Below are positions 1 through 13,900 of a stretch of 64,000 nucleotides of DNA, piece after piece. Made by a program: the position numbers and the translations under genes. The stretch covers positions 62,001 through 126,000 of the forward strand of contig JADANN010000279.1 in the NCBI GenBank assembly GCA_018806985.1. The letters are read 5' to 3'. The DNA comes from Angiostrongylus vasorum. Its lineage: Eukaryota; Nematoda; Chromadorea; Rhabditida; Metastrongylidae. How positions within the stretch are numbered: position 1 is the first letter of the stretch; the number at the start of each line of letters is the position of its first letter. The notes beneath the pieces were generated by a model. It was not told the origin of the DNA and searched no databases. It saw nothing but the letters and a program-made list of their open reading frames with translations.

Positions 1-3000
1 GTGGTATACAAAGAAATACTTTAGTTCTTAGATGTTGCGAAACCGTCGATTTCGATCGCCTTCAGGGATGGTGGTGTACAGAAAAATACTTTAGTTCTTA
101 GATGTTGCGAAACCGTCGATCTCGATCGCCTTCAAGGGATGGTGGTGTACAAAAAATACTTTAGTTCTTAGATGTTTGCGAAACCGTCGATCTCGATCGT
201 CTTCAGGGATGGTGGTATACAAAGAAATACTTTAGTTCTTAGATGTTTGCGAAACCGTCGATCTCGATCGTCTTCTAGGGATGGTGGTATACAAAAAATA
301 CTTTAGTTCTTAGATGTTCCGAAACCGTCGATCTCGATCGTCTTCTAGGGATGGTGGTGTACAAAAAATACTTTAGTTCTTAGATGTTCCGAAACCGTCG
401 ATCTCGATCGTCTTCAAGGGATGGTGGTATACAAAGAAAATACTTTAGTTCTTAGATGTTGCGAAACCGTCGATCTCGATCGTCTTCAGGGATGGTGGTA
501 TACAAAGAAATACTTTAGTTCTTAGATGTTGCGAAACCGTCGACCTCGATCGTCTTCAGGGATGGTGGTATACAAGAAATACTTTAGTTCTTAGATGTTC
601 CGAAACCGTTGATCTCGATCGTCTTCAAGGATTGTGGTAGACAAAAAGCACATTAGTTCTTAGATTTTGCGAAACCGTCGACCTCGATCGTCTTCAGGGA
701 TGGGGGTATACAAGAAATACTTTAGTCCTTAGATGTTCCGAAACCGTTGATCTCGATCGTCTTCAAGGATTGTGGTAGACAAAAAAGCACATTAGTTCTT
801 AGATTTTGCGAAACCGGCGATCACGATCGTCTTCAAGGATGGTGGTAAACAAGAAATACTTTAGTCCTTAGATGTTCCGAAACCGTTCGATCTCGATCGT
901 CTTCTATTACGGTGTTATACAAGAAACACTTAGGTATGGTTAATAGATGTTGCGAAACCGTCGAACTCGGTTGTCCTCTAGGACGGTTTTATACAAGAAG
1001 CACTTAAGTATAATTTTTAGATGTTGCGGAACAGTCGACCTCGACCGTCTTCTAGGGATGGTGGCATACAAGAAATACTTTAGTCGTTAGAGGTTCCGAA
1101 ATCGTCGTTCTCGATTGTCTTTCTGGGATGGTGGTATACAAGAAATACTTTAGTTCTTAGGCGTTACGAAACAGTCGATCTCGATCGTCTTCAGGGATGG
1201 TGGTGTACAAAAAATACTTTAGTTCTTAGATGTTCCGAAATCGTCGATTTCGATCGCCTTCAGGGATGGTGGTGTACAAAAAATACTTTAGTTCTTAGAT
1301 TTTGCGAAACCGTCGACCTCGATCGTCTTCAGGGATGGTGGGTATACAAGAAATACTTTAGTCCTTAGATGTTCCGAAATCGTCGATCTCGATCGTCTTC
1401 TGGGATGGTGGTATACAAAAAATACTTTAGTTCTTAGATGTTCCGCAATCGTCGATTTCGATCGCCTTCAGGGATGGTGGTGTACAAAAAATACTTTAGT
1501 TCTTAGATGTTCCGCAATCGTCGATTTCGATCGCCTTCAGGGATGGTGGTGTACAAAAAAAATACTTTAGTTCTTAGATTTTGCGAAACCGTCGACCTCG
1601 ATCGTCTTCAGGGATGGGTGGGTATACAAAGAAATACTTTAGTCCTTAGATGTTCCGAAACCGTTGATCTCGATCGTCTTCAAGGATTGTGGTAGACAAA
1701 AAAGCACATTAGTTCTTAGATTTTGCGAAACCGTCGACCTCGGTAGTCTTCTAGGATGGTGGCATACAGAAAATACTCTAGTCCTTAGATGTTCCGAAAC
1801 CGTTGATCTCGATCGTCTTCAAGGATTGTGGTAGACAAAAAAGCACTTTAGTTCTTAGACTTTGCGAAACCGGCGATCACGATCGTCTGCAAGGATGGTG
1901 GTAAACAAGAAATACTTTAGTCCTTAGATGTTGCGAACCGTCGACCTCGATCGTGTTCTAGGATGGTGTTGTACAAAAAATTACTTTAGTTCTTAGATGT
2001 TCCGCAATCGTCGATTTCGATCGCCTTCAGGGATGGCGGTGTACAAAAAATACTTTAGTTCTTAGATGTTGCGAAACTGTCGATCTCGGTCGTCTTCTAG
2101 GGATGGTAGTGTACAAGAAGCACTTAAGTATAATTTTTTTAGATGTTGCGAAACACTCGATCTCGATCGTGTTCTAGGATGGCGGTATACAAGAAACACT
2201 TAGGTATGGTTAATAGATGTTGCGAAACCCGTCGAACTCGGTTGTCCTCTAGGACGGTTGTATACAAGAAGCACTTAAGTGTCGTTCTTAGACGTTGCGA
2301 AACCGTCGATCTCGATCGTCTTCTATTATGGTGTTATACAAGAAACACTTAGGTATGGTTAATACATGTTGCGAAACCGTCGATCTCGGCCGACCTCTAG
2401 GATGGTTTTATACAAGAAGCACTTAAGTTTAATTTTTTAGATGATGCGAAACCGTCGATCTCGATCGTCTTCTGGGATGGTGGTATACAAGAAATACTTT
2501 AGTTCTCAGATGTTGCGAAACCGTCGACCTCGATCGTGTTCTGGGATGGTGTTATTCAAGAAACACCTAGTTATAGTCAATAGATGATGCGAAACCGTCG
2601 AACTCGGTCGTCCTCTAGGATGGCTGTATACAAGAAGCACGTAAGTATCGTTCTTAGACGTTGCGAAATCGTCGATCTCGATCGTCTTCTTTGATGGTGG
2701 TATACAAAAAATACTTTAGTTCTTAGATGTTGCGAAACCGTCGATCTCGATCGTCTTCTATTATGGTGTTATACAAGAAACCCTTAGGTATGGTTAATAG
2801 ATGTTGCGAAACCGTCGAACTCGGTTGTCCTCTAGGACGGTTGTATACAAGAAGCACTTAAGTATAATTTTTTAGATGTTGCGGAACAGTCGACCTCGAT
2901 CGTCTTCTAGGATGGTGGCATACAAGAAATACTTTAGTCGTTAGAGGTTCCGTAATCGTCGTTCTCGATCGTCTTTTGGGATGGTGGTATACAAGAAATA

Positions 3001-5879
3001 CTTTAGTTCTTAGACCTTACGAAACAGTCGATCTCGATCGTGTTCTAGGATGGTGGTAAACAAGAAATACTTCAGTTCTTAGATGTTGCGAAACCGTCGA
3101 TCTCGATCGTGTTCTAGGATGGAGGTATACAGAAAATACTCTAGTTCTTAGATGTTGCAAAACCGTCGATCACGATCGTCTTCAAGGATGGTGGTAAACA
3201 AGAAATACTTTAGTTCTTAGATGTTGCGAAACCGTCGGCCTCGATCGTCTTCATGGATGGTGGTATACAAAAAATACTTTAGTTATTAGACGTTCCGCAA
3301 TCGTCGATCACGATCGTCTTCAAGGATGGTGGCATACAGAAATTACTCTAGTTCTTAGATGATGCGAAACCGTCGATCTCGATCGTCTTCTGGGATGTTG
3401 GTATACAAAAAATACTTTAGTTCTTAGATGTTCCGCAGTCGTCGATTTCGATGGCCTTCAGGGATGGTGGTGTACAAAAAATACTTTAGTTCTTAGATGT
3501 TCCGAAACCGTTCATCTCGATCGTCCTCAAGGATTGTGGTAGACAAAAAAGCACATTAGTTCTTAGATGTTGCGAAATCGTCGATCTCGATCGTCTTTTG
3601 GGATGGTGGTATACAAGAAATACTTTAGTTCTTAGACCTTACGAAACAGTCGATCTCGATCGTGTTCTAGGATGGTGGTAAACAAGAAATACTTTAGTTC
3701 TTAGATGTTGCGAAACCGTCGATCTCGATCGTCTTCTAGGGATGGTGGTATACAGAAAAATACTCTAGTTCTTAGATGTTGCGAAAACCGTCGATCACGA
3801 TCGTCTTCAAGGATGGTGGTATACAAGAAAATACTCTTTAGTTCTTAGATGTTGCGAAACCGTCGATCTCGATCGTCTTCTAGGATGGTGGTATACAAGA
3901 AACACTTAGGTATGGTTATTAGATGTTGCGAAACCGTCGATCTCGATCGTCTTCTAGGGATGGTGGTATACAAGAAACACTATTAGTTCTTAGATGTTGC
4001 GAAACCGTCGATCTCGATCGTCTTCTAGGATGGTGTTATACAAGAAACACTTAGGTATGGTTCTTAGATGTTTGCGAAACCGTCGATCTCGGTCGTCTTC
4101 TAGGATGGTTGTTATACAAGAAACACTTAAGTATAGTTCTTTAGATGTTGCGAAACCGTCGATCTCGATCGTCTTCTAGGATGGTGTTATACAAGAAACA
4201 CTTAGGTATCGTTCATAGATGTTGCGAAACCGTCGATCTCGATCGTCTTCTGGGATGGTGGTATACAAGAAATACTTTAGTTCTTAGATGTTGCGAAACC
4301 GTCGATCTCGATCGTCTTCTAGGGATGGTGGTATACAAGAAATACTTTAGTTCTTAGATGTTTGCGAAACCGTCGATCTCGATCGTCTTCTAGGATGGTG
4401 GTATACAAGAAAATACTTTAGTTCTTAGATGTTGCGAAACCGTCGATCTCGATCGTCTTCTAGGATGGTGGTATACAAGAAACACTTAAGTATAGTTCTT
4501 AGATGTTGCGAAACCGTCGATCTCGATCGTCTTCTAGGATGGTGGTATACAAGAAATACTTTAGTTCGTTAGATGTTGCGAAACCGTCGATCTCGATCGT
4601 CTTCTGGGATGGTGGTATACAAGAAATACTTTAGTTCTTAGATGTTGCGAAACCGTCGATCTCGATCGTCTTCTAGGATGGTGGTAGACAAAAAATACTT
4701 TAGTTCTTAGATGATGCGAAACCGTCGATCTCGATCGTCTTCTAGGGATGGTGGTATACAAGAAAATACTTTAGTTCTTAGATGTTGCGAAACCGTCGAT
4801 CTCGATCGTCTTCTAGGATGGTGGTATACAAGAAACACTTAGTATAGTTCTTAGATGTTGCGAAACCGTCGATCTCGATCGTCTTCTGGGATGGTGGTAT
4901 ACAAGAAATACTTTAGTTCTTAGATGTTCCGCAATCGTCGATTTCGATCGCCTTCAGGGATGGTGGTGTACAAAAAATACTTTAGTTCTTAGATGTTCCC
5001 GAAACCGTTCGATCTCGATCGTCTTCAAGGATTGTGGTAGACAAAAAAGCACATTAGTTCTTAGATGTTGCGAAACCGTCGATCTCGATCGTCTTCTAGG
5101 GATGGTGGTATACAAGAAAATACTTTAGTTCTTAGATGTTGCGAAACCGTCGATCTCGATCGTCTTCAAGGATTGTGGTAGACAAGAAACACATTAGTTC
5201 TTAGATGTTGCGAAACCGTCGATCTCGATCGTCTTCTATTATGGTGTTATACAAGAAACACTTAGGTATGGTTAATAGATGTTGCGAAACCGTCGATCTC
5301 GGTCGTCTTCTATGATGGTTGTTATACAAGAAGCACTTAAGTATAATTTCTTTAGATGTTGCGAAACCGTCGATCTCGATCGTCTTCTAGGATGGTGGTA
5401 TACAAAGAAATACTTTAGTTCTTAGATGTTGCGAAACCGTCGATCTCGATCGTCTTCTGGGATGGTGGTATACAAGAAACACTTAGGTATGATTCATAGA
5501 TGTTGCGAAACCGTCGATCTCGGTCGTCTTCTAGGATGGCTGGTATACAAGAAACACGTATATAGTTCTTAGATGTTGCGAAATCGTCGATCTCGATCGT
5601 CTTCTGGGATGGTGGTATACAAAAAATACTTTAGTTCTTAGATGTTGCGAAACCGTCGATCTCGATCGTCTTCTAGGATGGTGGTATACAAAAAATACTT
5701 TAGTTCTTAGATGTTGCGAAACCGTCGATCTCGATCGCCTTCTAGGGATGGTGGTGTACAAAAAATACTTTAGTTCTTAGATGTTCCGAAACCGTTCGAT
5801 CTCGATCGTCTTCAAGGATTGTGGTAGACAAAAAAGCACATTAGTTCTTAGATGTTGCGAAACCGTCGATCTCGATCGT

Positions 5880-7900
5880 CTTCTAGGGATGGTGTTATAC
5901 AAAGAAAATACTTTAGTTCTTAGATGTTCCGCAATCGTCGATTTCGATCGCCTTCAGGGATGGTGGTGTACAAAAAATACTTTAGTTCTTAGATGTTCCG
6001 AAACCGTTCATCTCGATCGTCTTCACGGATTGTGGTAGACAAAAAAGCACATTAGTTCTTAGATTTTGCGAAACCGTCGATCTCGATCGTCTTCAGGGAT
6101 GGTGGGTATACAAAGAAATACTTTAGTTCTTAGATGTTCCGAAACCGTTGATCTCGATCGTCTTCAAGGATTGTGGTAGACAAAAAACACATTAGTTCTT
6201 AGATGATGCGAAACCGTCGATCTCGATCGTCTTCTATTATGGTGTTATACAAGAAACACTTAGGTATGGTTAATAGATGTTGCGAAACCGTCGATCTCGG
6301 CCGACCTTAGGATGGTTTTATACAAGAAGCACTTAAGTATAATTTTTTAGATGTTGCGAAGCCGTCGATCTCGATCGTCTTCTGAGATGGTGGTATACAA
6401 GAAATACTTTAGTTCTCAGATGTTGCGAAACCGTCGACCTCGATCGTGTTCTGGGATGGTGTTATTCAAGAAACACCTAGGTATAGTCAATAGATTATGC
6501 GAAACCGTCGAACTCGGTCGTCCTCTAGGATGGCTGTATACAAGAAGCACGTAAGTATCGTTCTTAGACGTTGCGAAATCGTCGATCTCGATCGTCTTCT
6601 GGGATGGTGGTATACAAAAAATACTTTAGTTCTTAGATGTTGCGAAACCGTCGATCTCGATCGTCTTCTAGGATGGTGGCATACAGAAAATACTCTAGTT
6701 CTTAGATGATGCGAAACCGTCGATCTCGATCGCCTTCAGGGATGGTGGTGTACAAAAAATACTTTAGTTCTTAGATGTTCCGAAACCGTTCATCTCGATC
6801 GTCTTCAAGGATTGTGGTAGACAAAAAAGCACATTAGTTCTTAGATGTTGCGAAACCGTCGATCTCGATCGTCTTCTGGGATGTTGGTATACAAAGAAAA
6901 TACTTTAGTTCTTAGATGTTCCGCAATCGTCGATTTCGATCGCCTTCAGGGATGGTGGTGTACAAAAAATACTTTAGTTCTTAGATGTTGCGAAACCGTT
7001 CGATCTCGATCGTCTTCACGGATTGTGGTAGACAAAAAAGCACATTAGTTCTTAGATGTTTGCGAAACCGTCGACCTCGATCGTCTTCAGGGATGGTGGG
7101 TATACAAGAAATACTTTAGTCCTTAGATGTTCCGAAACCGTCGATCTCGATCGTCTTCAAGGATTGTGGTAGACAAAAAAACACATTAGTTCTTAGATGA
7201 TGCGAAACCGTCGATCTCGATCGTCTTCTATTATGGTGTTATACAAGAAACACTTAGGTATGGTTAATAGATGTTGCGAAACCGTCGATCTCGGCCGACC
7301 TCTAGGATGGTTTTATACAAGAAGCACTTAAGTATAATTTTTTAGATGTTGCGAAACCGTCGATCTCGATCGTCTTCTGGGATGGTGGTATACAAGAAAT
7401 ACTTTAGTTCTTAGATGTTGCGAAACCGTCGACCTCGATCGTCTTCTAGGGATGGTGTTATACAAGAAACACCTAGGTATAGTCAATAGATGTATGCGAA
7501 ACCGTCGATCTCGGTCGTCCTCTAGGATGGCTGTATACAAGAAGCACGTAAGTATCGTTCTTAGATGTTGCGAAATCGTCGATCTCGATCGTCTTCTGGG
7601 ATGGTGGTATACAAAAAATACTTTAGTTCTTAGATGTTGCGAAACCGTCGATCTCGATCGTCTTCTATTATGGTGTTATACAAGAAACACTTAGGTATGG
7701 TTAATAGATGTTGCGAAACCGTCGATCTCGGTTGTCCTCTAGGACGGTTGTATACAAGAAAGCACTTAAGTGCCGTTCTTAGACGTTGCGAAACCCGTCG
7801 ATCTCGATCGTCTTCTATTATGGTGTTATACAAGAAACACTTAGGTATGGTTAATACATGTTGCGAAACCGTCGATCTCGGCCGACCTCTAGGACGGTTT
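5880..7900. repeat. Higher-order repeat, ~990-bp period
   Basis: Within the satellite, the block starting near 5,900 (long AAAGAAAATACT spacer followed by a TTCCGCAATCG monomer, then a GTTCATCTCG monomer, a TTGTGGTAGACAAAAAAGC monomer, and the TATTATGGTG / GGCCGACC pair) recurs in the same order from about 6,891. The offset is about 990-995 bp, roughly 14 monomers. The order of variant monomers, not only the monomer itself, is copied. This suggests amplification in segments by unequal exchange or replication slippage. Confidence 0.7.
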
Positions 7901-10119
7901 TATACAAGAAGCACTTAAGTATAATTTTTAGATGTTGCGGAAACCGTCGACCTCGATCGTCTTCTAGGATGGTGGCATACAAAAGAAATACTTTAGTTCG
8001 TTAGAGGTTCCGAAATCGTCGTTCTCGATCGTCTTTCTGGGATGGTGGTATACAAGAAATACTTTAGTTCTTAGACGTTACGAAACAGTCGATCTCGATC
8101 GTGTTCTAGGATGGTGGTAAACAAGAAATACTTTAGTTCTTAGATGTTGCGAAACCGTCGATCTCGATCGTGTTCTAGGATGGTGGTATACAGAAAAGTA
8201 CTCTAGTTCTTAGATGTTGCAAAACCGTCGATCACGATCGTCTTCAAGGATGGTGGTAAACAAGAAATACTTTAGTTCTTAGATGTTGCGAAACCGTCGG
8301 CCTCGATCGTCTTCATGGATGGTGGTATACAAAAAATACTTTAGTTATTAGACGTTCCGCAATCGTCGATTTCGATCGCCTTCACGGATGGTGGTGTACA
8401 AAAAAATACTCTAGTTCTTAGATGTTCCGAAACCGCTCGATCTCGATCGTCTTCAAGGATTGTGGTAGACAAGAAAGCACATTAGTTCTTAGATTTTGCG
8501 AAACCGTCGACCTCGATCGTGTTCTGGGATGGTGTTATTCAAGAAACACCTAGGTATGGTCAATAGATGTATGCGAAACCGTCGAACTCGGTCGTCCTCT
8601 AGGACGGTTGTATACAAGAAGCACTTAAGTGTCGTTCTTAGACGTTGCGAACCCGTCGATCTCGATCGTCTTCAGGGATGGTGCTATACAAGAAATACTT
8701 TAGTTCTCAGATGTTGCGAAACCGTCGACCTCGATCGGCTTCAGGGATGGGGGTATACAAGAAATACTCTAGTTCTTAGATGATGCGAAACCGTCGATCT
8801 CGATCGTCTTCTATTATGGTGTTATACAAGAAACACTTAGGTATGGTTAATAGATGTTGCGAAACCGTCGAACTCGGTTGTCCTCTAGGACGGTTGTATA
8901 CAAGAAGCACTTAAGTGTCGTTCTTAGACGTTGCGAAACCCGTCGATCTCGATCGTCTTCTGAGATGGTGGTATACAAGAAATACTTTAGTTCTTAGATG
9001 TTGCGAAACCGTCGACCTCGATCGTGTTCTGGGATGGTGTTATTCAAGAAACACCCAGGTATAGTCAATAGATGTATGCGAAACCGTCGAACTCGGTCGT
9101 CCTCTAGGACGGTTGTATACAAGAAGCACTTAAGTGTCGTTCTTAGACGTTGCGAAACCCGTCGATCTCGATCGTCTTCAGGGATGGTGCTATACAAGAA
9201 ATACTTTAGTTCTCAGATGTTGCGAAACCGTCGACCTCGATCGTCTTCAGGGATGGGTGGGTATACAAGAAATACTCTAGTTCTTAGATGATGCGAAACC
9301 GTCGATCTCGATCGTCTTCTATTATGGTGTTATACAAGAAACACTTAGGTATGGTTAATAGATGTTGCGAAACCGTCGAACTCGGTCGTCCTCTAGGATG
9401 GTTGTATACAAGAAGCACTTAAGTATCGTTCTTAGATGTTGCGAAACCGTCGATCTCGATCGTCTTCTGGGATGGTGGTATACAAGAAATACTTTAGTTC
9501 TCAGATGTTGCGAAACCGTCGACCTCGATCGGCTTCAGGGATGGGTGGGTATACAAGAAATACTTTAGTTCTTAGATGTTCCGAAACCGTTGATCTCGAT
9601 CGTCTTCAAGGATTGTGGTAGACAAGAAAACACATTAGTTCTTAGATGATGCGAAAACCGTCGATCTCGATCGTCTTCTATTATGGTGTTATACAAGAAA
9701 CACTTAGGTATGGTTAATAGATGTTGCGAAACCGTCGATCTCGGCCGACCTCTAGGATGGTTTTATACAAGAAGCACTTAAGTATAATTTTTTAGATGTT
9801 GCGAAAGCCGTCGATCTCGATCGTCTTCTGGGATGGTGGTATACAAGAAATACTTTAGTTCTCAGATGTTGCGAAACCGTCGACCTCGATCGTCTTCAGG
9901 GATGGTGGGTATACAAGAAATACTTTAGTCCTTAGATGTTCCGAAACCGTTGATCTCGATCGTCTTCAAGGATTGTGGTAGACAAAAAACACATTAGTTC
10001 TTATGATGATGCGAAACCGTCGATCTCGATCGTCTTCTATTATGGTGTTATACAAGAAGCACTTAGGTATGGTTAATAGATGTTGCGAAACCGTCGAACT
10101 CGGTCGTCCTCTAGGATGG

Positions 10120-10900
10120 CTGTATACAAGAAGCACGTAAGTATCGTTCTTAGATGTTGCGAAACCGTCGATCTCGATCGTCTTCTAGGATGGTGGCATA
10201 CAGAAAAATACTCTAGTTCTTAGATGATGCGAAACCGTCGATCTCGATCGTCTTCTATTATGGTGTTATACAAGAAACACTTAGGTATGGTTAATAGATG
10301 TTGCGAAACCGTCGAACTCGGGTTGTCCTCTATGACGGTTGTATACAAGAAGCACGTAAGTATCGTTCTTAGACGTTGCGAAATCGTCGATTTCGATCGT
10401 CTTCTGGGATGGTGGTATACAAGAAATACTTTAGTTCTTAGATGTTGCGAAACCGTCGATCTCGATCGTCTTCTATTATGGTGTTATACAAGAAGCACTT
10501 AGGTATGGTTAATAGATGTTGCGAAACCGTCGAACTCGGTCGTCCTCTAGGATGGCTGTATACAAGAAGCACGTAAGTATCGTTCTTAGATGTTGCGAAA
10601 CCGTCGATCTCGATCGTCTTCTAGGATGGTGGCATACAGAAAATACTCTAGTTCTTAGATGATGCGAAACCGTCGATCTCGATCGTCTTCTATTATGGTG
10701 TTATACAAGAAACACTTAGGTATGGTTAATAGATGTTGCGAAACCGTCGAACTCGGTCGTCCTCTATTACGGTGTGTATACAAGAAGCACGTAAGTATCG
10801 TTCTTAGACGTTGCGAAACCGTCGATCTCGATCGTCTTCTGGGATGGTGGTATACAAGAAAATACTTTAGTTCTTAGATGTTGCGAAACCGTCGATCTCG
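10120..10900. repeat. Higher-order repeat, ~436-bp period
   Basis: A six-monomer block is present twice in direct order, with ACGTAAGTATCGTTCTTAGA at about 10,135 and again at about 10,571. It contains an AAGCACGTAAGTATCG monomer, a GGTGGCATACAGAAAATACTC monomer, a GATGATGCG monomer, a TATTATGGTGTTATAC monomer and a GTCGAACTCGG monomer. A further related copy of part of the block begins near 11,170. Confidence 0.7.
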
Positions 10901-13900
10901 ATCGTCTTCAGGGATGGTGGTATACAAAAAATACTTTAGTTCTTAGATGTTCGCGAAACCGTCGATCTCGATCGTCTTCAGGGATGGTGGTATACAAGAA
11001 ATACTTTAGTTCTTAGATGTTCCGAAACCGTTGATCTCGATCGTCTTCAAGGATTGTGGTAGACAAAGAAAGCACATTAGTTCTTAGATGTTGCGAAACC
11101 GTCGACCTCGGTCGTCTTCTAGGATGGTGGTATACAGAAAATACTCTAGTTCTTAGATGTTGCGAAACCGTCGATCTCGATCGTCTTCTAGGATGGTGGC
11201 ATACAGAAAAATACTCTAGTTCTTAGATGATGCGAAACCGTCGATCTCGATCGTCTTCTATTATGGTGTTATACAAGAAACACTTAGGTATGGTTAATAG
11301 ATGTTGCGAAACCGTCGAACTCGGTTGTCCTCTAGTACGGTTGTATACAAGAAGCACGTAAGTATCGTTCTTAGACGTTGCGAAATCGTCGATCTCGATC
11401 GTCTTCTGGGATGGTGGTATACAAAAAATACTTTAGTTCTTAGATGTTGCGAAACCCGTCGATCTCGATCGTCTTCAGGGATGGTGGTGTACAAAAAATA
11501 CTTTAGTTCTTAGATGTTCCGAAACCGTCGATCTCGATCGTCTTCTGGGACTGGTGTTACACAAGAAACACTTATGTTCTTAGATGTTCCGCAATCGTCG
11601 ATCTCGATCGCCTTCAGGGATGGTGGTGTACAAAAAATACTTTAGTTCTTAGATGTTGCGAAACCGTCGATCTCGATCGTCTTCTGGGATGGTGGTATAC
11701 AAGAAATACTTTAGTTCTTAGATGTTGCGAAACCGTCGATCTCGATCGTCTTCAAGGATGGTGGTATACAAGAAAATACATCTAGTTCTTAGATGTTGCG
11801 AAACCGTCGATCTCGATCGTCTTCTAGGGATGGTTTTATACAAGAAACACTTAGGTATGGTTATTAGATGTTGCGAAACCGTCGATCTCGATCGTCTTCT
11901 AGGATGGTGGTATACAAGAAGCACTTACGTCTAGTTCTTAGATGTTGCGAAACCCGTCGATCTCGATCGTCTTCAAGGGATGGTGGTATACAAGAAATAC
12001 TTTAGTTCTTAGATGTTGCGAAACCGTCGACCTCGATCGGCTTCAGGGATGGTGGGTATACAAGAAATACTTTAGTTCTTAGATGTTCCGAAACCGTCGA
12101 TCTCGATCGTCTTCTAGTATGGTGTTATACAAGAAACACTTAGGTATGTTAACAGATTTTGCGAAACCGTCGACCTCGGTCGTCTTCTAGGATGGTTTTA
12201 TACAAGAAGCACTTAAGTATAATTTTTAGATGTTACGAAACAGTCGATCTCGATCGTGTTCTAGGATGGTGGTATACAGAAAATACTCTAGTTCTTAGAT
12301 GTTGCGAAACCGTCGATCTCGATCGTCTTCAAGGATGGTGGTATACAAGAAATACTTTAGTTCTTAGATGTTGCGAAACCGTCGATCTCGATCGTCTTCT
12401 GGGATGTGTGTTACACAAGAAACACTATATGTTCTTAGATGTTCCGCAATCGTCGATTTCGATCGCCTTCAGGGATGGTGGTGTGCAAAAAATACTTTAG
12501 TTCTTAGATGTTCCGAAAGCGTTCGATCTCGATCGCCTTCAGGGATGGTGGTGTACAAAAAATACTTTAGTTCTTAGATGTTGCGAAACCGTCGATCTCG
12601 ATCGTCTTCTGGGATGGTGGTATACAAAAAATACTTTAATTCTTAGATGCTCCGAAACCATTCATCTCGATCGTTTTCAAGGATTGTGGTAGACAAAAAA
12701 CACATTAGTTCTTAGATTTTGCAAAACCGTCGACCTCGGTCGTCTTCTAGGATGGTTTTATACAAGAAGCAATTAAGTATAATTTTTTAGATGTTACGAA
12801 ACAGTCGATCTCGATCGTGTTCTAGGATGGTGGTATACAGAAAAATACTCTAGTTCTTAGATGTTACGAAACCGTCGATCACGATCGTCTTCAAGTATGG
12901 TGGTACACAAGAAATACTTTAGTTCTTAGATGTTGCGACACCGTCGATCACGATCGTCTTCAAGGATGGCGGTATACAAGAAATACATTAGTTCTTAGAT
13001 GTTGCGAAACCGTCGATCTTGATCGTCTTCTATTATGGTGTTATACAAGAAACACTAAGGTAATGTTAACAGATTTTGCGAAACCGCCGACCTCGGTCGT
13101 CTTCTAGGATGGTTTTATACAAGAAGCACTTAAGTATAATTTTTAGATGTTACGAAACCGTCGATCTCGATCGTGTTCTAGGATGGTGGTATACAGAAAA
13201 TACTTTAGTTCTTAGATGTTCCGAAACCGTCGATCTCGATCGTCTTCAGGGATGGTGGTGTACAAAAAATACTTTAGTTCTTAGATGTTGCGAAACCGTC
13301 GATCTCGATCGTCTTCATGGGATGGTGGTATACAAGAAATACTTTAGTTCTTAGATGTTCCGAAATCGTCGATCTCGATCGTCTTCTGGGATGGTGGTAT
13401 ACAAAAAATACTTTAGTTCTTAGATGTTCGCGAAACCGTCGATCTCGATCGTCTTCTAGGGATGGTGGTATACAAGAAATACTTTAGTTCTTAGATGTTG
13501 CGAAACCGTCGATCTCGATCGTCTTCTAGGATGGTGGTATACAAAAAATACTTTAGTTCTTAGATGTTGCGAAACCGTCGATCTCGATCGTCTTCATGGA
13601 TGGTGTGTATACAAGAAATACTTTAGTTAGTTAGATGTTGCGAAACCGTCGATCTCGATCGTCTTCTGGGATGGTGGTATACAAAAAATACTCTAGTTCT
13701 TAGATGTTGCGAAACCGTCGATCTCGATCGTCTTCTAGGATGGTTTGTATACAAGAAATACTTTAGTTCTTAGATGTTGCGAAATCAGTCGATCTCGATC
13801 GTCTTCAGGGATGGTGGTATACAGAAAAAATACTTTAGTTCTTAGATGTTTGCGAAACCGGTCGATCTCGATCGTCTTCTAGGGATGGTGGTATACAAGA